DNA of 64,000 nucleotides. Origin: CAYFZO01 sp965226235 (lineage in GTDB: Bacteria > Pseudomonadota > Gammaproteobacteria > Poriferisulfidales > Oxydemutatoraceae). The stretch covers positions 62,001 to 126,000 of the forward strand of contig OZ245335.1 of the NCBI GenBank assembly GCA_965226235.1, read 5' to 3'. Shown here in pieces: positions 24,847-32,832 of this stretch. The position numbers were made by a program, and so were the translations under genes. Below the pieces are notes generated by a model. It saw nothing but the letters and a program-made list of their open reading frames with translations, made no database searches and was not told the origin of the DNA. Every line of letters begins with the position of its first letter. Positions within the stretch are counted from its first letter, which is position 1.

Positions 24847-26509
24847 ATTTCAGGAACTGATCCACGGTTTGTCTCGTTCGCCGGCGGTACCTGCCTCGGT
24901 GACGGCGACCACGTGCCCGAAATCATCGCGGCAGATCATTCCGAAGCTGCTCGATATCGACGTACCCCCGGCAGTACTCACCCGCACCCTCGCCGATGTG
25001 TTTGCCTACCCGGTTTACGAACAGGCGCGCCACGGAGAGTTCGCGTACATCTGCCCACGCCGGGAATGGGGATACGCCGCCGGCATCCTGTTTGTCGCGT
25101 GCCCTTTCGACAGCAGTCTGCAACCTGCGGTGTTGCTGCCACCCGATGCCTGCGAGGGCTTTTCGGGTTTCGGCCTGTTGCCCGTCAGTGGCGTACGGGT
25201 GGATCCTGGTGACGAGCGATATGACCGTGCACAGGCCGAGAAAATGATCTGCCGATGGCTGGAAGAGAGCGTCGGGTGCCACGCGACGGATCTGCATATC
25301 GCGCCATTGACCGCCAAGTATGTCCGCGCACGCATCCGGGTGGACGGCGAGTTACGCACCCTGGACGAGATTCCCATGAGTGGTGAAGAGACGAGCTACC
25401 GGTTCATATCCAACATTTTGTTGAAGATGATGAATTGCGAGAGCGGCAGTTTCATCAAACCTGTTGACGGTCGGTTTGAATACCAGGCTTCCGGGCGTTG
25501 CGTCGAGGTGCGTGCCGCGATGCGTCCGATCAGCGTGCAGGGGATTGCTTCCCAGGCTTTTTATCTCAGGTTGCTGGGGGTGCACGACGCGGGTTCCCTG
25601 ATGACTTTTTCCCAGTTGGGTTTTTCGCCCGCGGTGCAGGCGATCTTCTCCGACATCAGACGCCTCAACCAGGGGCTGGTGCTGATTACCGGGCCGACCG
25701 GCTCAGGTAAATCCACGACCCTGTACGCCAATCTCGCGAAGATCGTCGAGGACGATCCCGGGCGTTCGGTGCAAACGCTGGAAGACCCGGTAGAGCTGGA
25801 TATACGCGGTATAGACCAGACCCAGATCAACGAAGCCATCGGCATGGGTTTCCACGACGGCCTCAGGGCTTTGATGCGCAGTGACGTTGACGTCATCCTG
25901 GTCGGCGAGGTTCGCGACCAGGACACCGCCAGTCTGGCGGTGCGCGCGAGCCTCACAGGACATCTGGTGTTTGCTACGGTCCACGCGCGCGACGCGCTGT
26001 CCGCGATCGAGAGGATGATCGACCTCGGCGTCAACCCGAAAGCACTGGCGTTGGTGCTGTCGGCCGTGTTTGCCCAGCGGCTGGTGCGCAGGGTCTGCCC
26101 CCAATGCTGCAGCGAGAGGGCATTCTCCCGGGATCGCCACGACCCACGGTACGCCGATTTGTTCTCGCTCGCGGATCGATTGAAAGAAGCAAACCTGGCC
26201 GGCTGCTCCCGGTGCGATGGAGGGTACCGTGGCCGCTGTGTCGTCATCGAGTGCGCGCGCGTCAGCCAGTGCCTGTCCCAGGCGGTCGCGACCGAAGCAG
26301 GTGTTGCCGTCCTGCAACAGGTTCTCGCCGAAGAAGGCAGTGAGACGCTGTGGGAAAACGCAGCTTCTTTGGTCAAGCGTGGCGAGGTCACGCTGGCCGA
26401 ATGCGTCAGGCAACTGCCTGCCCACTGGCAGGGTAATCGCCGGCGCGACGCGCAGGCAGACAGATTTTCCGAAACCACTTCCTGCGCGATTGCGCATCAC
26501 CCCGCTTGA
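24836..26509 (+). CDS. pilQ: Type IVb pilus assembly ATPase, PilQ/GspE family
   Basis: A 557-residue secretion ATPase. Walker A is ITGPTGSGKSTTLYAN, the Asp box LEDPVELDIRGIDQTQIN, Walker B region DVDVILVGEVRDQDTA and His box GHLVFATVHARD. A zinc-binding four-Cys motif is present (VCPQCCSE ... AGCSRCDGG). It powers pilus extension from the cytoplasm. ATG 24836 (MQDKFQELIHGL) has CAGGAGCG upstream; ATG 24812 is possible. No separate retraction ATPase is encoded in the operon, as in R64. Confidence 0.9.
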   Translation: MQDKFQELIHGLSRSPAVPASVTATTCPKSSRQIIPKLLDIDVPPAVLTRTLADVFAYPVYEQARHGEFAYICPRREWGYAAGILFVACPFDSSLQPAVLLPPDACEGFSGFGLLPVSGVRVDPGDERYDRAQAEKMICRWLEESVGCHATDLHIAPLTAKYVRARIRVDGELRTLDEIPMSGEETSYRFISNILLKMMNCESGSFIKPVDGRFEYQASGRCVEVRAAMRPISVQGIASQAFYLRLLGVHDAGSLMTFSQLGFSPAVQAIFSDIRRLNQGLVLITGPTGSGKSTTLYANLAKIVEDDPGRSVQTLEDPVELDIRGIDQTQINEAIGMGFHDGLRALMRSDVDVILVGEVRDQDTASLAVRASLTGHLVFATVHARDALSAIERMIDLGVNPKALALVLSAVFAQRLVRRVCPQCCSERAFSRDRHDPRYADLFSLADRLKEANLAGCSRCDGGYRGRCVVIECARVSQCLSQAVATEAGVAVLQQVLAEEGSETLWENAASLVKRGEVTLAECVRQLPAHWQGNRRRDAQADRFSETTSCAIAHHPA

Positions 26510-26522
26510 AAGGAGAAACAGC

Positions 26523-27002
26523 ATGAAAAATACCGCACCGGCAACGCCCTTGCATCGTCAAAGAGGCTTTTCGATTCTCGAAATCCTGGTCGCCACCGTA
26601 TTGATCAGTTCGTTGGTGGCAAGTGGCATCTATTACGTCAACCTCGGCGACAAATCCGACTTGGTGAATATCGCCGCAACCAAGGCCGTGGTCTCGGTCC
26701 GTTTCCCGGAAGCGTTGATTGCGATTTATTCGAGGAATCTGTCTCTGCTGGATACGGAAGATGGCGATCTGATCGACACCGGTTCGGTGCAACGGAACGT
26801 GCCGGTGGAGTGGGCGATTGCCGGCGGCAGCGACGAGCCGACCCGGAACACCCTGGGGCTGGATCTGACTTTTGAAACCGAGAAGGAAGCGGAGATCATC
26901 CAGGAGTACCTTGCGGGCAACAAGGACTCGCTGATGGTTTCCGGTGCTGCGCTTTCTACGCAAGACGCCAAGGTGCTCCGTGTCACCTATGAAATCGATT
27001 GA
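26523..27002 (+). CDS. Prepilin, candidate major type IVb pilin
   Basis: A 159-residue protein with a short basic leader ending RQRG, then FSILEILVATVLISSLV: prepilin-peptidase cleavage after Gly, Phe+1 and Glu+5, and a hydrophobic polymerisation helix. The globular part has no cysteine, unusual for a type IVb pilin, which normally carries a C-terminal disulfide. It lies between the ATPase and platform genes, whereas R64 places the pilin after the platform gene. AAAGGAGAAACAGC precedes ATG 26523. The stop overlaps the next ATG (TGATG). Whether it is the major or a minor pilin cannot be decided from sequence. Confidence 0.78.
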   Translation: MKNTAPATPLHRQRGFSILEILVATVLISSLVASGIYYVNLGDKSDLVNIAATKAVVSVRFPEALIAIYSRNLSLLDTEDGDLIDTGSVQRNVPVEWAIAGGSDEPTRNTLGLDLTFETEKEAEIIQEYLAGNKDSLMVSGAALSTQDAKVLRVTYEID

Positions 27003-28168
27003 TGGCTACCTGGATGGTTCAATACTGGGGCGACCACGGCACGTGTAGCAAGCTGGTCGATGCCGATTCCAGGCAGTCTGCGCTGGCGCTGGCAGAAGTA
27101 CCCTTGTCAAGGGTAGTGAAAGTTGCGCGCGACCGGGTATTTCCAACCGCGGATTTTGGTTTTGCAACTTCGCTGAAACCTTCCAGGCGAATCCAGGTTC
27201 TGTTCCTTGCCCGCGCATTGGCATTGTTTGCCAGCGGCGGGGCAAACCTGGTCAATCAATTGATCACCTCGCTGCCTGAGGTAAGTCGTATCGCAGGCAA
27301 GCGGCCGCAGTCGCTACGGGACGATCTGGAGCTCAGCGCGAAACTTCGTCACCTGACTTTTTCTCCCGCGGTCGTCGCGATCATCGAATCGGGGGAGAAA
27401 ACCGGGCGCCTGACCGACGCGCTCCAGGTCTCGTTGCTGTATCTCAAGCAGATGTTGGAAATTTCCGGAAAGCACTCGAGGCAACTTGCATTCGGTGTGC
27501 TGTTGATTGTCGCCAGCCTGACGATGTTTTTTTCATTGCCGCTACTGTTGACCGAGCCGATCGACATGCTTCGCAAGCTACGCGGTGTGGAGGTCAATTT
27601 CACCCTCGCGACCCATGTATTGTTGCTGGTCAACGCTTTGGTCAGGGACTACGGGTGGCTTTTGGCTTTATCGTTTGGTGGCGGCGTTGCTGCCGTCTGG
27701 CACTTTCGTCATGTGCTGATGGAGGCTGGCCCGTTTCGCGTGTTTGGGAGCCTGCAAAAAACCCGGCGGTCGATCCATTTCCTGGTTGTCTGGCGGGCGT
27801 TTCGTAGCGCTGGCCTGCCGTTGGAAGAGCAGACCGGGACGCTGTCCTCAGCGCTCGGCGCACGCGCCTGTGCACATATTCTCAAGCGTCTGCAGCGTGG
27901 CGAGTCTCTCACCGAAACGCTAAGCCAGCGCTTTTTCAGCCCGACGCTGGTTTTGGCAGTGGCGGGGTTGTCGCAGGTGGATATCAAAATATTTTCAGGC
28001 ATCGTCGACATGCTGTTGACGTCCTTGCGTGAAGAACAGCAGGCAGGCGCGTCGAGAGCCGCTGCGGCGATGTACGCCACTGGCGCGATCCTGACTATCG
28101 CTATGGTGTTGTTGCTCGCTTTCGGACTGATATTTCCGATCATGGGTGCTTCGGCGGGGGCGTTCTAA
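27002..28168 (+). CDS. pilR: Type II secretion system F-domain inner-membrane platform protein, PilR-like
   Basis: A 388-residue GspF-like protein with two F domains (about 65-180 and 265-360; FSPAVVAIIESGEKTGRLTDAL carries the ES/GE-G signature) and three membrane helices (about 160-185, 205-225 and 355-380). It is the inner-membrane anchor of the pilus machine and contacts the ATPase. ATG 27002 shares its A with the prepilin stop; TTG 26999 precedes it. The following prepilin gene begins 2 bp after the stop. Confidence 0.88.
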   Translation: MATWMVQYWGDHGTCSKLVDADSRQSALALAEVPLSRVVKVARDRVFPTADFGFATSLKPSRRIQVLFLARALALFASGGANLVNQLITSLPEVSRIAGKRPQSLRDDLELSAKLRHLTFSPAVVAIIESGEKTGRLTDALQVSLLYLKQMLEISGKHSRQLAFGVLLIVASLTMFFSLPLLLTEPIDMLRKLRGVEVNFTLATHVLLLVNALVRDYGWLLALSFGGGVAAVWHFRHVLMEAGPFRVFGSLQKTRRSIHFLVVWRAFRSAGLPLEEQTGTLSSALGARACAHILKRLQRGESLTETLSQRFFSPTLVLAVAGLSQVDIKIFSGIVDMLLTSLREEQQAGASRAAAAMYATGAILTIAMVLLLAFGLIFPIMGASAGAF

Positions 28169-28170
28169 GC

Positions 28171-28611
28171 GTGCGCGACGCGGGCTTTACCCTGATCGAA
28201 GTGCTCATGGCGCTGGTGCTGGTCGGCTCGTTGTACGCCTTGCTCTCCAGCAACCTCCAGGCTCGTCGCGACGCGGCGCAGTTTGTCTCGAACACGGTGC
28301 AGGGCCGGGCATGGAGCGACGTGGCGGAAATCGAGCGCCAGCGAAGCGCGTTGCCGGTGGGGACGATTGACGCCGACGCGCTGGACAGCCTGTTAGCGCC
28401 TTCGCCGTATACGCCGTTTGGCAGCTCGTATCGCATTACGGCGAATGATCACTTCGCGGTCGTGTCTGCCGACGTACCGTCCAAAACCCGTGGCGGCGGT
28501 GTTTTCACGGAAAACGCGCAGGGAGGAACCTTTGGTTTCTCGCCCAGCGTTTTCCAGCCGACACGGGCGATGTGGGACAAGGTCTTTCTGTACAGGGAGG
28601 CGGTCCGATGA
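28171..28611 (+). CDS. Minor prepilin
   Basis: A 146-residue protein with a very short leader (RDAG), then FTLIEVLMALVLVGSLY: cleavage after Gly with Glu+5. The globular part has no cysteine and contains a Gly-rich turn (KTRGGGVFTENAQGG). It starts at GTG 28171, 2 bp after pilR, and its TGA overlaps the ATG of the next prepilin. Position and size suit a minor pilin or GspI/H-type initiation subunit. Confidence 0.75.
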   Translation: MRDAGFTLIEVLMALVLVGSLYALLSSNLQARRDAAQFVSNTVQGRAWSDVAEIERQRSALPVGTIDADALDSLLAPSPYTPFGSSYRITANDHFAVVSADVPSKTRGGGVFTENAQGGTFGFSPSVFQPTRAMWDKVFLYREAVR

Positions 28612-29561
28612 TGCCTGCCGCGGCCATCCGCTATCGCGCAGGTGGCTTCACCTTGATCGAAGTGCTGTTGGCGATCACGGTATTGAGTTTGCTCGTCGGC
28701 GGTTATTATGGCCCGCAGCTACTCGCCGACACGCGTCGCATACAGCGCACCCAGGCGGACATCATCGCCCAGGAGATATCCATGCTCGGTGCTGCCGCTC
28801 AATCCTACGCGCTGTCCCACGCGGGCTACTGGCCACGCCAGGATGACAACTGCGAGCAAGCGCACCTGGAACTCACCCACCGGCTGCCCGAGCGAGCGTT
28901 TGATCGCGACACCATTTTTTATGCCGGCGAGGCGGAAGTCACCCCTCCGTTGTTTGAAACCAATGAAGAACAGGCCTACCCGGGACGCTATTACTTTGAC
29001 TGTAGCGAAGACATGTCCGGCAAACGGTATCTTTTCCGGGTGGGATTGATGTTCGATGGGTATGCGGCGGTGTGGGCCGACTACATTGCCAACCAACTGC
29101 CGAATTCGGAAATCATCGACGGCCCCGTGCCAGATGACGATCTCGTGGGTCTGCAGGTATCGTGGCCGGAAATGACGGTGCTGCCGGCGCTCAATGAATT
29201 CGTCCTGAAAAGCGACCCGCAATTTGAAGCGCATCTCGATATCGGCGGGCATGCCGTTTATGACGCCGGCGAAGTGGCGTTGCGCAGCGGTCAGACGCTG
29301 GCGAGCGCGCTTCAGTACGCGGGCATCGCCCAACCAGGCAACGATGTCAACAAGCCCGACTGCCCGCTGGGTCTGGTACCGCAGTTGGTGACCGTCCCGA
29401 TTGAGATAGGCCACGAGAATTTGCAGGCTTTGACTTATTTCCGCACGTACGCGAGCGACCTGGGCGACAGGTGGCGTATTCACAGCAGGGTGTACGGCGT
29501 CGAAAGCGAGTCTTCGGATGCTGCGCGGATACGCGTCAGTGTGTTCACTTCATGTTCATAG
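28608..29561 (+). CDS. Large prepilin-like minor pilin (PilV/CofB-like position)
   Basis: A 317-residue prepilin: leader ending RAGG, then FTLIEVLLAITVLSLLVGG (cleavage after Gly, Glu+5), followed by about 280 residues with five cysteines (DNCEQ, YFDCSED, KPDCPLG, FTSCS among them). Type IVb systems typically encode one oversized minor pilin (PilV, CofB, TcpB) that sits at the tip and starts assembly or carries an adhesin; length and location at the end of the operon suit that. No homology of the distal part is recognised. It overlaps the preceding gene by 4 bp. Confidence 0.72.
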   Translation: MMPAAAIRYRAGGFTLIEVLLAITVLSLLVGGYYGPQLLADTRRIQRTQADIIAQEISMLGAAAQSYALSHAGYWPRQDDNCEQAHLELTHRLPERAFDRDTIFYAGEAEVTPPLFETNEEQAYPGRYYFDCSEDMSGKRYLFRVGLMFDGYAAVWADYIANQLPNSEIIDGPVPDDDLVGLQVSWPEMTVLPALNEFVLKSDPQFEAHLDIGGHAVYDAGEVALRSGQTLASALQYAGIAQPGNDVNKPDCPLGLVPQLVTVPIEIGHENLQALTYFRTYASDLGDRWRIHSRVYGVESESSDAARIRVSVFTSCS

Positions 29562-29572
29562 GAGGAATGCCA

Positions 29573-30265
29573 GTGAAAAACTACATGATCAAATCGGCCC
29601 TTGCCGGCAGCTTGTTGCTGTTCGGTAGCGCCGCTGTCGGTGAAGACGTGCCACCCCCGCGCCTGGCGGAATGCATCACGCAGTTCGAAGAAGATACCGA
29701 CCTGGGGATCAAGCTCTGTCAGGCGCAACGTGCCCGCGCGGTTCTGGTCCCCGGCACCAGCAGTTGCGCAAGCTCATGGCGCTTGATGGCAGGGCACGCC
29801 ACTTGCAACAAAAGTGACTCGGCCTCGGTGGCGGCGTGGGACGATGTCGGCTTTTCACCGTCTTCCTCTTCATTGAGCGGGCCGGTTTCCCTGGGAACGA
29901 TGGCGGCTTTTTACGGAGGCAGGCGCGCTGGCGATGGCGGGCGCTTTGAGGTCGGCACGCAGGACGATGGCAGCCTCGAGGTGATGGATGAGCAGGCAGA
30001 TGACAACGATCTCTGCGTTTTTCAGCCCGGCTGGAATAACTGTCTCAAGCAGGGCCGGTATACGCAAGTGAATTGGCCTCCAAACGACTATGTGAGGCAC
30101 GACCATGCCTATACGCTGCAACTGGACGGACTGCTGGTCGAACAGACAGTACACGAGAAGAACTGCGGCGCCACACACTGCTCGCCGGGCGGGACGGGGT
30201 GCTTCTGCACACGCTATGAATACCCGCCGCCGACGAAAACCAGGTTTTTACATCTGTGGCAATAG
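29573..30265 (+). CDS. Secreted Cys-rich protein at end of pilus operon
   Basis: A 230-residue protein with signal peptide (MKNYMIKSALAGSLLLFGSAAVGED) and at least ten cysteines in the mature part, ending in KNCGATHCSPGGTGCFC near the C-terminus. GTG 29573 is chosen: AGGAGG lies seven bases upstream, whereas ATG 29567 would be too close. It follows the large minor pilin by 11 bp. In CFA/III and Tcp systems a soluble protein (CofJ, TcpF) is secreted by the pilus and encoded alongside; this is a candidate for that role by position, signal peptide and disulfide potential. No sequence family recognised. Confidence 0.6.
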   Translation: MKNYMIKSALAGSLLLFGSAAVGEDVPPPRLAECITQFEEDTDLGIKLCQAQRARAVLVPGTSSCASSWRLMAGHATCNKSDSASVAAWDDVGFSPSSSSLSGPVSLGTMAAFYGGRRAGDGGRFEVGTQDDGSLEVMDEQADDNDLCVFQPGWNNCLKQGRYTQVNWPPNDYVRHDHAYTLQLDGLLVEQTVHEKNCGATHCSPGGTGCFCTRYEYPPPTKTRFLHLWQ

Positions 30266-30348
30266 CCGATCGATCCATTGTGTATGAGGCGAGAAACATA
30301 CTGCAGGGGAGGGCCACCGGTGTTTCCGGCAGGCCATTTTGTCGATCT

Positions 30349-30420
30349 GCCAGATGCCTGCTTAACACGGGCCACAGTTGTTCCCTGTGTGGTGGCGCAG
30401 TACAACGCTGTTGTTTGCGT
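30349..30420 (+). repeat. Dispersed noncoding repeat, copy 3 of 3
   Basis: GCCAGATG at 30349-30356 followed by GCTTAACACGGG and TTGTTCCCTGTGTGGTGGCGCAG. The last block matches the copy upstream of lpxC (TTGTTCCATATGTGGTAGCGCAG) with few changes, and the ACACGGG..ACAG block matches copy 1. It lies between the pilus operon and rnpB; the rest of 30266-30445 has no gene. Confidence 0.65.
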
Positions 30421-30445
30421 TGTCAAAATGTTATCTTGCTCCTGC

Positions 30446-30804
30446 GAGTCGGCTGAACGGTCGCTGCCTGACACCGGTGGCCGGCAGAGGAAAGTCCGGG
30501 CTCCGTAAGGCAGGGTGCCAGGTAACGCCTGGGGGGCGTGAGCCCATGGAAAGTGCCACAGAAAATATACCGCCCGACTCAGTCGGGTAAGGGTGAAATG
30601 GTGCGGTAAGAGCGCACCGCGCCGACGGTGACGTCGGCGGCAGGGTAAACCCCACCCGGTGCAAGGCCAAATAGGAAAGTCGTTCCAGTTTCTGGAGCCG
30701 TGTTGCCTGCATGGAGACTTTCGGGTAGGCCGCGAGAGGCGCGCGGTGACGTGCGCCCTAGATGGATGACCGTTCCAGACAGAACCCGGCTTACAGGCCG
30801 ACTC
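30446..30804 (+). ncRNA. rnpB: RNase P RNA, class A
   Basis: Catalytic RNA that trims the 5' leader of tRNA precursors. The 5' GAGTCGGC (from 30446) pairs with 3' GCCGACTC (ending 30804) as P1. The conserved AGAGGAAAGTCCGGGCTCC is at 30486-30504, CAGGGTAA follows in the middle, and the 3' ACAGAACCCGGCTTACAGGCC is at 30779-30799. The length of about 359 nt is normal for gammaproteobacteria. Apparent ORFs across it are shadows. It is transcribed with the same polarity as mraZ, 318 bp upstream of it. Confidence 0.96.
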
Positions 30805-30821
30805 GTTATTTTCTGAAAAGA

Positions 30822-30859
30822 CCGGCCAGCCACGCGATTCGATGGCGTGGCACGGCCGG
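30822..30859 (+). terminator. Strong hairpin downstream of rnpB
   Basis: CCGGCC-A-GCCACGC pairs with GCGTGGC-AC-GGCCGG: thirteen base pairs with one small internal loop and a nine-base loop. It begins 17 bp after the RNase P RNA end. There is no downstream T-run, so it may be a 3'-stabilising or Rho-assisted terminator. The rest of 30860-31019 holds nothing I can support. Confidence 0.45.
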
Positions 30860-31019
30860 ATGCCCCGTCTCTGGCTGTCGATACGGCGGCTGACTGTGGG
30901 GCGCATCGGCATTTTTCCGCGCCGTGGCCCTTCGCTCCCGGGGAGGCGCCGGGTGCCTTCTGACCTTGCTCTATCTTGATTCGATCGGCCGATGACTTCC
31001 GGTTCGTTTTGAAGCCGTA

Positions 31020-31067
31020 TTGACTGACAAGCTGTTTCCTGTTTATATAAAAGTGGACAAAAGGGGA
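31020..31067 (+). promoter_or_regulatory. mraZ promoter with MraZ-box-like direct repeats
   Basis: TTGACT (31020-31025) and TATATA (31044-31049) are 18 bp apart, a good sigma-70 promoter. Just downstream are GTGGA (31053-31057) and GGGGA (31063-31067), with a 10-bp period. MraZ binds direct repeats of a TGGGN-like unit separated by 5 bp near its own start, so these are a probable autoregulatory operator, although imperfect and only two copies are seen. Confidence 0.5.
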
Positions 31068-31122
31068 TTTTTTCGCCATATTAGATAAGTGATATGGTGA
31101 TTAGTGGTAGAGGTTTGCGCGT

Positions 31123-31596
31123 ATGGATGCTCTAAGATTCAAAGGCGGAGGTCAGATCAAGGTGGACGGCAAAGGCCGCATGGCCATGCCGTCGAAGTAT
31201 AGACAAGCGTTGCAGACGCATTGCCAGGGTCGGTTGGTCGTAACCGCTTCCGGGGAAGAATGCCTCTGGCTGTATCCATACCCACAATGGTTGGAAGTCG
31301 AAGCCCAACTGCTGGCGTTACCGAATATGAGAGAGGAGGTTCGGTCTTTGCAGAGACTTCTTGTTGGGTATGCGACCGAATGCGAGATGGATGCGAACGG
31401 CCGCTTCCTGCTGACGCCGATGCTGCGTGAATTTGCCGGTATCGATAGGCAGGCCGTGCTGATTGGACAAGGCAACAAATTTGAACTTTGGGGTAGCAGG
31501 CACTGGGAGTTGCAGGTCGATCGCTCCAAAAAACAAGCCAAACGACTCGAGGGCTCGAGCGAGTTGCCTGATGGTTTCGGGAATTTGCGTCTGTAG
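31123..31596 (+). CDS. mraZ: Transcriptional regulator MraZ
   Basis: A 157-residue AbrB-like DNA-binding protein with the duplicated MraZ motif: DGKGRMAMPSKYR (about 13-25) and DANGRFLLTPMLREFAG (about 88-104). It forms a ring and represses the dcw operon by binding repeats upstream of itself. First gene of the division/cell-wall cluster; TAGAGG lies upstream of ATG 31123. The next gene, rsmH, starts 17 bp after the stop. Confidence 0.96.
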   Translation: MDALRFKGGGQIKVDGKGRMAMPSKYRQALQTHCQGRLVVTASGEECLWLYPYPQWLEVEAQLLALPNMREEVRSLQRLLVGYATECEMDANGRFLLTPMLREFAGIDRQAVLIGQGNKFELWGSRHWELQVDRSKKQAKRLEGSSELPDGFGNLRL

Positions 31597-31613
31597 ATGG
31601 GTGGACTCGTACT

Positions 31614-32537
31614 ATGGTCTCTGCCAGTGGCAAGCACCACCGTCCAGTGTTGCTTGCCACGTCTCTTGCCGGTCTGCGGATCGTCCCGGATGGATTCTAT
31701 ATTGACGCCACCTACGGGCGTGGCGGGCATAGCCGGGAGATTCTCAAGCTCCTCGGGCGGCGCGGGAAATTACTTGCATTTGACAAGGATCCGGATGCCT
31801 GCGCCCACGCACGGGAACATTTTTCGTGCGATCCGCGCTTCCGGATTTTCCAGGGTTCTTTCACTCGCATCGCACGCTTGCAGGAGGAGGGGATGACCGC
31901 AAGTGTCGCGGGCATTCTCTTTGACCTCGGGGTGTCGTCGCCGCAACTTGAAACCGCCGAGCGCGGTTTCAGTTTCCTCAGGGACGGGCCGCTCGATATG
32001 CGTATGGACAACACCGCCGGCGTGAGCGCGAGCCAGTGGCTTGGTTCCGCCTCCGCGAAGGAAATCGAATCCGTGCTCCGGGAGTACGGTGAAGAACCTC
32101 GGGCGAGGAAGATCGCCAGGCGTATCTCAAGCGGTCCACTCCCGCGTACCACGCTGGAGTTGGCCGCTTTGGTGGGTGGCGCGTCGGGTGGTGCCTGGCA
32201 GCCCAAAAACCCGGCCACACGAACCTTTCTGGCGATCCGGCTGTATCTCAACAAGGAGTTGGAAGAATTGAGCGAGGCACTTGCTGCCGCCACGGAGTTG
32301 TTGCGTCTCCACGGCCGGCTGGTGGTGATCAGCTTCCATTCGCTCGAAGATCGCATTGTCAAGAAATTTATTCATGGTCGCAGCACCCCCCGCTGTTCCA
32401 TACTCACCGGGCAGCCTTTGCCTGGGGGTGAGCCGATGTTGTGCAAGGTCGGCAGGCCGGTTCACGCGGATGGCGATGAAACCGCTGAGAATCCGCGCGC
32501 GCGCAGCGCGTTGCTACGTGTCGCAGAGAAGCTGTGA
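31614..32537 (+). CDS. rsmH: 16S rRNA (cytosine1402-N4)-methyltransferase
   Basis: A 307-residue SAM-dependent methyltransferase. The start HHRPVLLATSLAGL, the SAM motif YIDATYGRGGHS, LFDLGVSSPQL, and the C-terminal VVISFHSLEDRIVKKF and NPRARSALLRVAEK are family hallmarks. It methylates C1402 in the ribosomal decoding centre. Located between mraZ and ftsL as in other gammaproteobacteria. Confidence 0.97.
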   Translation: MVSASGKHHRPVLLATSLAGLRIVPDGFYIDATYGRGGHSREILKLLGRRGKLLAFDKDPDACAHAREHFSCDPRFRIFQGSFTRIARLQEEGMTASVAGILFDLGVSSPQLETAERGFSFLRDGPLDMRMDNTAGVSASQWLGSASAKEIESVLREYGEEPRARKIARRISSGPLPRTTLELAALVGGASGGAWQPKNPATRTFLAIRLYLNKELEELSEALAAATELLRLHGRLVVISFHSLEDRIVKKFIHGRSTPRCSILTGQPLPGGEPMLCKVGRPVHADGDETAENPRARSALLRVAEKL

Positions 32538-32549
32538 GGAGGTAGCAGG

Positions 32550-32825
32550 ATGCCGTTCAAACAGGTTTCCATGCTGGTGGCACTGGCACTTTTGGCATTT
32601 GCTTTGCTTCTGAGCGCGGTGGTAGCGAAGTACTACGAGCGCAAAAGCTTTGTTTTGTCTGAAAAGCTGGCCGAGGAGAAAGACGAACTGTCTGTGCACT
32701 GGGAGAGCCTGCAACTCGAACGCAGCGTATTGCGCGCCGAAGGGCGGGTGGAGCACATCGCCAGGACCAGGCTTGATATGCATATCCCCGGCCACGGAGA
32801 AATTGTCGAGGTGGGCGGCGGCTGA
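32550..32825 (+). CDS. ftsL: Cell division protein FtsL
   Basis: A 91-residue bitopic protein: membrane helix (VALALLAFALLLSAVVA), then a periplasmic coiled coil (LAEEKDELSVHWESLQLERS) and a C-terminal LDMHIPG phrase typical of FtsL. It forms the FtsQLB complex that activates FtsWI at the septum. GAGGAGGTAGCAGG precedes ATG 32550. The gene lies 12 bp after rsmH and 7 bp before ftsI. Confidence 0.92.
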   Translation: MPFKQVSMLVALALLAFALLLSAVVAKYYERKSFVLSEKLAEEKDELSVHWESLQLERSVLRAEGRVEHIARTRLDMHIPGHGEIVEVGGG

Positions 32826-32832
32826 TCGAGCG

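Noticed and set aside
30378..30912. Several ORFs on both strands over 30.4-30.9 kb
   Set aside because: They overlap the RNase P RNA gene and its downstream hairpin.
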